Source: Streptomyces capitiformicae
GTDB lineage: Bacteria > Actinomycetota > Actinomycetes > Streptomycetales > Streptomycetaceae
Length of the DNA: 64,000 bases
Direction of reading: 5' to 3'
NCBI RefSeq assembly: GCF_002214185.1
Contig: NZ_CP022161.1
Span: forward strand, 8,811,486 to 8,875,485
Both the position numbers and the translations under genes were made by a program. The notes under the pieces were generated by a model, which was given only the letters and a program-made list of their open reading frames with translations, ran no database searches and was not told where the DNA came from. Positions 58,382 to 64,000 of this stretch are shown here, piece by piece (position 1 is the first letter of the stretch; the number at the start of each line of letters is the position of its first letter).

Positions 58382-59521
58382 GTGACAGTTCCCCCCACCT
58401 CCCCAACGCACCGGGCCAAGTCCCGAGTGACCCGCAGCACCGTGATCGGCGCCGCCGGCGCGGTCGCCGCCGGTGCCGTGATCACACCGACCGTGATGGC
58501 CACGACGAACGACACCGACCCCGCCGCGGCCGGGACGGACGACACCAAGGCCGGTACGACGACCGAGACCTTCCCGAAGACCCGCTCCGAGACCGCGACC
58601 GGCCAGGCACCCGTAGAGACCGCCATCCCCATCGGTTACGTGGGCCTCCGCTGGGGCGGCACCGACGAGACCACCGGCGGCGGCATCCGGCTGCGGGACG
58701 CCGACGGCAGCCAGGGCGCCTGGAAGCCGCTCGGCGACGGCGGCTGCTCAGTGGCCAACGGCGGCGGTCTGCTGATCGCGGCCGACCAGGCCTCGGGCTA
58801 CGAACTGAAGGCGCCCGACGGGGCCACCGGACTGCGTTCGGTGGCGCTCGACTGCACACACGGGCCGGACCGCAAGGTGAAGGTACCGAGCGACCCCACG
58901 CGCGTCCGAGGCGTCCAGTACCTCTCCCGGGCGGCCTGGGGCGCCGACGAGTCGCTGCGGTTCAAGCCGGACGGGTCGGAGAACTCGCCGACCGCCTTCT
59001 ACCCGTTCCAGACCATCACCGTGCACCACACGGCCGGGGCCAACGACGCCCCGGACCCGGCCGCCACGGTCCGCGCGATCTACCATCTGCACGCCATCAC
59101 CAACGACTGGGGCGACATCGGCTACCACTTCCTCATCGACGAGGCGGGCCGCATCTACGAGGGCCGCTACTCCGGTGAGGACGGGATGCCCGCGCACGAC
59201 GCTGACGGCAAGGTGGTCACCGGCTTCCACGTGGGCGGCTTCAACTCCGGGAACCTCGGCATCGCGCTGCTCGGCACCTTCACCGAGCAGGGCCCGAAGG
59301 AGGCGGCCCGCCAGGCGCTCACCCGGCTCGTCCGCGTCCTGGTCCGGCTGCACGGCGTCGACCCGCAGGCCCGCGTGACGTACACGAACCCCGTCAACGG
59401 CACGCAGAAGGAGGTCTCGGAGATCAGCGGTCACCGGGACTGGATGTCGACGGAGTGCCCCGGCGAGGTCATGTACCAGGAGCTCGACCGGCTTCGTACG
59501 GCCGTGGCGACCGGCCGCTGA
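58382..59521 (+). CDS. peptidoglycan-recognition-type N-acetylmuramoyl-L-alanine amidase
   Basis: 379 residues. N-terminal export signal (RAKSRVTRSTVIGAAGAVAA, hydrophobic to about 40), then a ~110-residue beta-rich region (IPIGYVGLRWGGTDETTGGG ... LDCTHGPDRKVKVPSD). The PGRP/amidase_2 domain covers about 180-375. It begins YLSRAAWGADESLRFKPDG, continues TITVHHTAGANDAPDPAATVRAIYHLHAITNDWGDIGYHFLIDEAGRIYEGR (zinc His and Tyr), and ends SGHRDWMSTECPGEVMYQELDRLR (second His and the Cys zinc ligand). It cleaves peptidoglycan amide bonds outside the membrane. GTG 58382 with TGAGGAC upstream. Repetitive GC-rich sequence follows. Confidence 0.92.
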   Translation: MTVPPTSPTHRAKSRVTRSTVIGAAGAVAAGAVITPTVMATTNDTDPAAAGTDDTKAGTTTETFPKTRSETATGQAPVETAIPIGYVGLRWGGTDETTGGGIRLRDADGSQGAWKPLGDGGCSVANGGGLLIAADQASGYELKAPDGATGLRSVALDCTHGPDRKVKVPSDPTRVRGVQYLSRAAWGADESLRFKPDGSENSPTAFYPFQTITVHHTAGANDAPDPAATVRAIYHLHAITNDWGDIGYHFLIDEAGRIYEGRYSGEDGMPAHDADGKVVTGFHVGGFNSGNLGIALLGTFTEQGPKEAARQALTRLVRVLVRLHGVDPQARVTYTNPVNGTQKEVSEISGHRDWMSTECPGEVMYQELDRLRTAVATGR

Positions 59522-59575
59522 CCCTTCTCCGGCATCCGGCATCCGGCACCGGGCTCGCGCTCGACGGGCCCGGCA

Positions 59576-59720
59576 CCGGAGACCACTGCCGTACACGCGC
59601 GTGCGCGCCGGAGACCACTGCCGTGCGCGCCGGAGACCACTGGCCGTGCGCGCCGGAGGCCACGCATCGCACGCGCGCGTGCCGCACAGGAGACCAGCGC
59701 CCTGCACGCGCGCGTGCGGC
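59576..59720. repeat. imperfect CCGGAGACCACTG repeats with ACGCGCGCGT palindromes
   Basis: CCGGAGACCACTG occurs exactly at 59576, 59608 and 59630, with degraded copies near 59653 and 59685. It is interleaved with CACGCGCGCGTGC-type alternating purine-pyrimidine palindromes (59671-59680 and 59706-59715). It fills most of the gap between the PGRP amidase and TAXI genes. Confidence 0.75.
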
Positions 59721-59807
59721 CCGCCCGACATCACCCCCTTGTCACGAGCTCGCACCGGATGGGCCAGGTCCTGGCCGCCCCTCGGGATGACCTGGCAGGA
59801 TCTCGGC

Positions 59808-60806
59808 ATGGTCCAGGTACTCCCCCGCATCGGCGGGCGTCGCGCGCTACTGGGCTCGGCGGCCTTGCTGGTGGTCCTCGGGCTGCTGGCATGGTGGCTC
59901 TGGCCGCATGAGGAGCCCCCGAGCGGGACGGTCACGCTCAGCACGGGAGCCGAGCGGGGCGTCTACCAGGAGTACGGCACCCGGCTGCGGACGGCGATCG
60001 CCGACGACATGCCGCGCCTGAAGATCGACCTGGAGCCCAGCAACGGCTCCCAGGAGAACGTCAGCCTGGTGGCCCACGGGCAGGCCGACTTCGCCATCGC
60101 CGCGGCCGACGCCGTGCAGGCGTACCTGGACGACGGCAAGCCCGGCGCCAGCCGGCTGCGCGGCCTGGCACGGCTGTACGACGATTACGTGCAGGTCGTC
60201 GTCCCCGCCACCTCACGCATCCAGACCATCGCGGACCTCAAGGGCAAGCGGGTGGCCGTGGGGCCCGAGGGCTCCGGAGTGCGGCTGATCTCCGAACGTC
60301 TGCTGGCGGCGGCCGGCCTGGACATCGACAAGGACATCGACCCGCGGGACGACACCATCGGTACGAGCCCCGGCGCACTCCGCGACGGCAGGATCGACGC
60401 CTTCATCTGGTCGGGCGGCCTGCCCACCAGGGGCCTCACCGACCTCGCGGATGACGGCTACGAATTCCGGTTCGTCCCGATCAGTGGCGCCCTCGTGGCG
60501 AAGCTGCACGACCAGGGCGGGGTCTTCACCCACTACCGGGCATCCGTGATGCCCGCCGACGCCTACCCGGACATCCTCGACGGCTCCACCGTGCCCACCC
60601 TCACCGTGGCGAACCTGCTCATCACGCGCGACGACATGGATCCCCGGCTGACGGAGTGGCTGACCCGCATGGTCATCAAGAGCCGGGACGCGATCGGCCA
60701 GGAGGTCCACGCGGCCCAGGTGGTGGACCTGCGCACCGCGATCTACACGGACCCGCTGCGGCTGCACGAGGGCGCGCGGCGGTACTACACCTCGGTCAAG
60801 CCATGA
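59808..60806 (+). CDS. TAXI-family TRAP-type solute-binding protein
   Basis: 332 residues. An uncleaved N-terminal anchor or signal (RRALLGSAALLVVLGLLAWWLW, about 10-31) exports it. The TAXI domain follows: VTLSTGAERGVYQEYGTRLRTAI (STGxxxGxY), ENVSLVAHGQADFAIAAADAVQAYL, IADLKGKRVAVGPEGSGVRLISERLL, GALRDGRIDAFIWSGGLPTRGLTDL and the C-terminal THYRASVMPADAYP. TAXI proteins bind acidic ligands such as glutamate for TRAP transporters, but no TRAP membrane subunit is adjacent. Convergent with the histidine-kinase gene (76 bp between the 3' ends), and the nearby gluA transporter suggests glutamate as ligand or a sensing role. ATG 59808 with CAGGAT upstream. Confidence 0.85.
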   Translation: MVQVLPRIGGRRALLGSAALLVVLGLLAWWLWPHEEPPSGTVTLSTGAERGVYQEYGTRLRTAIADDMPRLKIDLEPSNGSQENVSLVAHGQADFAIAAADAVQAYLDDGKPGASRLRGLARLYDDYVQVVVPATSRIQTIADLKGKRVAVGPEGSGVRLISERLLAAAGLDIDKDIDPRDDTIGTSPGALRDGRIDAFIWSGGLPTRGLTDLADDGYEFRFVPISGALVAKLHDQGGVFTHYRASVMPADAYPDILDGSTVPTLTVANLLITRDDMDPRLTEWLTRMVIKSRDAIGQEVHAAQVVDLRTAIYTDPLRLHEGARRYYTSVKP

Positions 60807-60881
60807 CCACCGGCCGGTCATGCCCGCGCACCGGAAGCAGCCGGGAGTGGCTGAAGTAGCTCGACGAAGCCGGAAGGCCTC

Positions 60882-62297
60882 TCAGGCCGCCGGACGCGAC
60901 CTGGGCACCGTCACGGTCACCTTCAGTCCGTGCGGCTCGTGGTGGGCGTACGAGATGGAGCCGCCGCCCGCCGCTATGAGGGCCCGGGAGATGGAGAGCC
61001 CGAGGCCCGAGCCCTTGATGTTCTGGTGGGCGGTGCTGCGCCAGAAACGGTCGCCGACGCGTTCCAGTTCCTCGTCGCTGAGCCCGGGGCCGCCGTCGGT
61101 GACGACGACCGTGCAGAGGTCGCCGTTCGTGGCGACCTCGACTTCGACGGTCTCGCCGGCGGGCGTGAACTTCAGCGCGTTGTCGATCACCGCGTCCAGG
61201 GCACTGGACAGGGCGACCGGGTCGGCCCAGGCCGTGGTGGCCGGGCAGGTGCCGACCAGTGTCACGCCCTTGTCGTCGGCGACCGGCGACCAGGAGGCGA
61301 CCCGCTCGGCGGCCAGCTCGCCCACGTCGGTGAGGCGCAGGTCGGACTCGGCGTGCTCGGCGAGCGCCAGGTCGAGCAGGTCGTCGAGGACCTGGGCGAG
61401 GCGCTTGCCCTCGGTCCGCACGGAGGCGATCTCCGCGTTGCCCTCGGGCAGCTCGAGGGCGAGGAGGTCGATGCGCAGCAGCAGCGCGGCGAGGGGGTTG
61501 CGCAACTGGTGCGAGGCGTCCGCGACGAAGGCGCGCTGCTGCTCCAGTACGTCCTCGACGTTGTCGGCCATCTCGTTGAACGACCGGGCCAGGCGCCGGA
61601 GTTCCGGCGGACCGCTGGCCACCGCGACCCGGGACTTCAGCCGGCCGGAGGCGATGGCGTGGGTGGTGACGTCGAGGACGCGGACCGGCTTGAGGACCCA
61701 GCCCGTCAGCCGCAGCGCGGCGCCGACGGCGAGCAGCATCGCGGCGATCTCGCCCGCGCCGATGACCAGCCAGCCGCGCAGGATCTTCGAGCGCATCTGG
61801 TCGGTGGGCGAGTCGGTGACGACGACCGCGACGACGTCACCGTCGTGGATGACCGGGGACGCCACGACGAGGCGGCCGTCCTGCCAGGGCCACACCTGTT
61901 CCGGATCGTGCGGCCGGCGCCCCAGCAGCGCCTCCTCGAACGCGTCCTTGCCCTCGCCCTCCGTGGGCACCCCCCAGTCGTAGGGCGCGTTGGCCATGGG
62001 CGGCCGGTCCTCGGCGCGGTAGAAGACGCCGGCCTTGATGCCGTACACACGGAAGTACTGATCGAGTTCCCGCTGCAGGGTCGCCTGGCGGCCGTCGGTC
62101 GTGTCGTCCAGCCGCGAGCCACTGGGTGAGTCGGTGACGAACTGCGCGAGGGCCGCGAAGCGCGCCGTGTCGTCGATACGGTCGACGACCACCTCCTGCT
62201 GCCGCGCCGCCGCCAGACTCACCGCCAATGGCATGCCGAGTGCCAGCAGCACGGCGGCCATCAGGACGATGAGCAGCGGAAGAAGACGAGTGCGCAC
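60882..62297 (-). CDS. gluK: sensor histidine kinase (GluK-like)
   Basis: 471 residues. TM1 (about 5-28, LLPLLIVLMAAVLLALGMPLAVSLAA), an extracytoplasmic sensor (~30-165), TM2 (about 172-190, WLVIGAGEIAAMLLAVGAAL), then HAMP. The HisKA dimerisation helix has FVADASHQLRNPLAALLLRID (phospho-acceptor His about residue 257). The HATPase region shows N box VIDNALKFTPAGE, G1 DGGPGLSDEELERVGDRFWR and G2 GSGLGLSISRALIAAGGG. GTG 62297 lies 10 bp after the response-regulator stop, so the two are cotranscribed. Divergent adjacency to gluA matches the published GluR-GluK glutamate-sensing pair of S. coelicolor; that identity is by context. Confidence 0.88.
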   Translation of the reverse strand: MRTRLLPLLIVLMAAVLLALGMPLAVSLAAARQQEVVVDRIDDTARFAALAQFVTDSPSGSRLDDTTDGRQATLQRELDQYFRVYGIKAGVFYRAEDRPPMANAPYDWGVPTEGEGKDAFEEALLGRRPHDPEQVWPWQDGRLVVASPVIHDGDVVAVVVTDSPTDQMRSKILRGWLVIGAGEIAAMLLAVGAALRLTGWVLKPVRVLDVTTHAIASGRLKSRVAVASGPPELRRLARSFNEMADNVEDVLEQQRAFVADASHQLRNPLAALLLRIDLLALELPEGNAEIASVRTEGKRLAQVLDDLLDLALAEHAESDLRLTDVGELAAERVASWSPVADDKGVTLVGTCPATTAWADPVALSSALDAVIDNALKFTPAGETVEVEVATNGDLCTVVVTDGGPGLSDEELERVGDRFWRSTAHQNIKGSGLGLSISRALIAAGGGSISYAHHEPHGLKVTVTVPRSRPAA

Positions 62298-62307
62298 CCG
62301 CCGAACG

Positions 62308-62994
62308 CTACGGCGTCGGGGCCACCAGCCGGTAGCCGACCCCGCGCACCGTCTCGATCAGGGCGGGCATGCGCAGCTTGGACCGCAAGGAGGCGACATG
62401 CACTTCCAGGGTGCGCCCCGTCCCCTCCCAGCTGGTGCGCCACACCTCGCTGATGATCTGTTCCCGGCGGAACACCACCCCGGGCCGCTGGGCCAGCAGC
62501 GCGAGCAGATCGAACTCCTTGCGGGTCAGCTGGACGACCGAACCGTCCACACTGACCTGACGCGTGGGCAGTTCGATGAGCACGGGCCCGAGGCGCAGCC
62601 CCGCGTCGCCGGGAACCACGGCCTCGTCGGGGGCCCTGCGCCGGGCGACGGCATGGATACGGGCGAGCAGTTCGCCGGTGTCGTACGGCTTGACCACGTA
62701 GTCGTCGGCCCCGAGGTTGAGGCCGTGGATCCGGGAGCGAACGTCGGAGCGCGCCGTCACCATGATCACCGGGGTGCTGGTGCGCTTGCGGATCTTGCCG
62801 CAGACCTCGTAACCGTCCTGGTCGGGCAGGCCGAGATCGAGCAGGACGACGCCGAAGCCGTTCCCCTCCGGGACGAGCGCCTGGAGGGCCTCCTCGCCGC
62901 TGCGGGCATGCGTGACGTCGAAGCCGTGCCTGGCCAGGACCGCGGACAAGGCGGCCGCGACGTGATTGTCGTCCTCGACGAGGAGCAGCCTCAT
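62308..62994 (-). CDS. gluR: OmpR-family response regulator (GluR-like)
   Basis: About 228 residues. Receiver domain: MRLLLVEDDNHVAAALSAVL, phospho-acceptor Asp in VVLLDLGLPDQDGYEV, Thr/Ser switch in VIMVTARSD, Lys in YVVKPYDTGELLARI. C-terminal winged helix: SVVQLTRKEFDLLALLAQRPGVVFRREQIISEVW, then GRTLEVHVASLRSKL and ETVRGVGYRLV. ATG 62994 has GAGGGGGCCGGA upstream; ATG 63036 is the alternative and would add 14 residues. Transcribed with the kinase and away from gluA; likely binds the shared intergenic region to control gluABCD in response to glutamate. Confidence 0.9.
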   Translation of the reverse strand: MRLLLVEDDNHVAAALSAVLARHGFDVTHARSGEEALQALVPEGNGFGVVLLDLGLPDQDGYEVCGKIRKRTSTPVIMVTARSDVRSRIHGLNLGADDYVVKPYDTGELLARIHAVARRRAPDEAVVPGDAGLRLGPVLIELPTRQVSVDGSVVQLTRKEFDLLALLAQRPGVVFRREQIISEVWRTSWEGTGRTLEVHVASLRSKLRMPALIETVRGVGYRLVAPTP

Positions 62995-63143
62995 TCCGGC
63001 CCCCTCCGGTTCGGTCGGTCGTAAACGTTCGGTCATACGTACGGTCTCGACTGGCACACATTACGCGCATGCGAACGGCCGGCACGCGCGCGCGGGCCCC
63101 TCGCAGTCAGACTGATGAGTGAGGACGCCGTCAAGGCCGTACG

Positions 63144-63161
63144 GGGTTCCCCGAGGGTTCC
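63144..63161 (+). promoter_or_regulatory. candidate response-regulator direct repeat upstream of gluA
   Basis: GGGTTCC at 63144-63150 and again at 63155-63161, an 11-bp period, as expected for tandem binding of an OmpR-family regulator on one face of DNA. It lies midway in the gluR-gluA divergent region (about 320 bp). Otherwise the region shows GC-rich palindromes near 63080-63095 and no clear -35/-10 pair. Confidence 0.45.
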
Positions 63162-63279
63162 GTTACCCAGCCGAAACGCCTTCTGCGGGGCCACTACGGG
63201 CAGTGCCCGTCCGGCTACCAGATCGTTATGCTCAAACTTCCCTCAGATGTAATGACGCTGGTCGCCACCGGTCACTACT

Positions 63280-63301
63280 GTCCTCCGAAACCGAGGAGGA
63301 C
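63280..63301 (+). promoter_or_regulatory. leader hairpin just upstream of gluA
   Basis: GTCCTCC (63280-63286) pairs with GGAGGAC (63295-63301) around 8 bases. The right arm carries a strong GGAGG, but it is 16 bases from the ATG, so the working ribosome site is probably the next GGAG (63303-63306). The hairpin could modulate ribosome access or mRNA stability. Confidence 0.45.
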
Positions 63302-63315
63302 GGAGCCATAAAGCG

Positions 63316-64000
63316 ATGACCGAAGTTTCGGTGGCCAAGGACGCAGTGGCCGCGACCGAGGATCTGGTCGTCCTGAAGAGCGTCAACAAGCACTTCGGCG
63401 CGTTGCACGTGCTCCAGGACATCGATCTGACCATCGCCAGGGGCGAGGTCGTCGTGGTGATCGGGCCCTCCGGGTCCGGCAAGTCCACCCTGTGCCGCAC
63501 CATCAACCGCCTGGAGTCCATCGACTCCGGCGACATCCTGATCGACGGCAAGCCGCTGCCCGCGGAGGGCAAGGCGCTCGCGCGACTGCGGGCCGATGTC
63601 GGCATGGTGTTCCAGTCGTTCAATCTCTTCGCGCACAAGACCGTGCTCGAGAACGTGATGCTCGGACAGATCAAGGTCCGCAAGGCCGACAAGAAGAAGG
63701 CCGAGGAGAAGGCCCGGAATCTGCTGGACCGGGTCGGTGTGGGCAGCCAGGCGGACAAGTACCCCGCTCAGCTCTCGGGCGGCCAGCAGCAGCGCGTCGC
63801 GATCGCGCGAGCGCTGGCGATGGACCCGAAGGTCATGCTCTTCGACGAGCCGACCTCCGCGCTCGACCCCGAGATGATCAACGAGGTCCTGGAGGTCATG
63901 CAGCAGCTCGCCCGCGACGGCATGACCATGGTCGTGGTCACCCACGAGATGGGCTTCGCCCGATCGGCTGCCAACCGGGTCGTATTCATGGCTGACGGCC
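63316..64000 (+). CDS. gluA: glutamate ABC transporter ATP-binding protein (3' end outside window)
   Basis: The first 228 codons of a polar-amino-acid ABC ATPase (family length about 245-260). After [28 protein letters not shown] come Walker [22 protein letters not shown] (about residues 49-69), Q-loop [23 protein letters not shown] signature [18 protein letters not shown], Walker [16 protein letters not shown] and the H-loop [15 protein letters not shown] 63316 with GGAG 9 bases upstream. It would power high-affinity glutamate uptake with gluBCD gene products expected downstream. Divergent from the response-regulator/kinase pair. Confidence 0.92.
   Translation, partial: MTEVSVAKDAVAATEDLVVLKSVNKHFGALHVLQDIDLTIARGEVVVVIGPSGSGKSTLCRTINRLESIDSGDILIDGKPLPAEGKALARLRADVGMVFQSFNLFAHKTVLENVMLGQIKVRKADKKKAEEKARNLLDRVGVGSQADKYPAQLSGGQQQRVAIARALAMDPKVMLFDEPTSALDPEMINEVLEVMQQLARDGMTMVVVTHEMGFARSAANRVVFMADG

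Overview
The window is high-GC actinobacterial chromosome, almost certainly Streptomyces. Coding regions show strong third-position G/C bias and many GTG starts. Recognisable Streptomyces markers are an SCO5717-family ATPase with EccC/EccD and Esx proteins, ROK and GAF regulators, a GluR/GluK-like two-component pair beside gluA, and abundant Streptomyces-type intergenic repeats. No rRNA, tRNA, CRISPR array, integrase or transposase is visible. The window starts inside a xylulokinase gene and ends inside a glutamate transporter ATPase gene.

Layout. 1-5.6 kb: end of xylB, its ROK regulator, a Tat-type amidase, and a GAF regulator followed by an aldehyde dehydrogenase. 5.7-6.9 kb: debris (a NucA/NucB-like nuclease tail and a decayed DNA-alkylation-repair gene) around one unknown gene. 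7.0-16.3 kb, minus strand: a type VII secretion (ESX) operon, esx-esx-membrane protein-eccD-ATPase-eccC-DUF6177, with no eccB, eccE or mycosin visible. 16.7-22.5 kb, minus strand: a ribose operon, lacI-type regulator, rbsA, a fused rbsC-rbsB, rbsK and rbsD. 22.8-23.5 kb: a toxin-first RelE/XRE toxin-antitoxin pair, then a 17-bp tandem repeat abutting a large secreted glycosidase with lectin domains (23.8-26.8 kb). 27-31 kb: RecD2-like helicase and citrate synthase. 31.5-34 kb: copper ATPase and chaperone with CsoR-like palindromes. 34.1-37.2 kb: TetR regulator divergent from an MMPL exporter. 37.4-39.5 kb: alcohol dehydrogenase, an acetyltransferase broken by a palindromic repeat, and a small HTH protein. 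39.8-47 kb: myo-inositol catabolism (iolE-like, iolC, aldolase, iolB, iolD, iolA). 47.4-52.8 kb: an unusual hydrolase-ABC ATPase fusion with its permease, then a VWA lipoprotein whose start codon lies in a long inverted repeat. 52.9-54.9 kb: acyl-CoA ligase. 55-57.7 kb: two small secreted proteins and a gene graveyard (truncated carbohydrate-binding protein, ferredoxin reductase, ferredoxin and LuxR remnants). 57.7-64 kb: MazG-like protein, PGRP amidase, TAXI-type binding protein, histidine kinase/response regulator, and gluA.

The most interesting signals are: (1) the extracytoplasmic-hydrolase/ABC-ATPase fusion at 47.4-50.1 kb; (2) the 15-bp-arm inverted repeat that would mask both ribosome-binding site and start codon of the VWA lipoprotein gene; (3) a palindromic element found in three copies, with an apparently empty homologous site in the same window and a clear gene disruption; (4) a tandem repeat that looks amplified from the last codons of the adjacent glycosidase; (5) the stripped-down ESX locus; and (6) a CsoR-like palindrome encoded inside copA with rare codons. 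All functional calls rest on motif recognition by eye. No database search or structure prediction was run.
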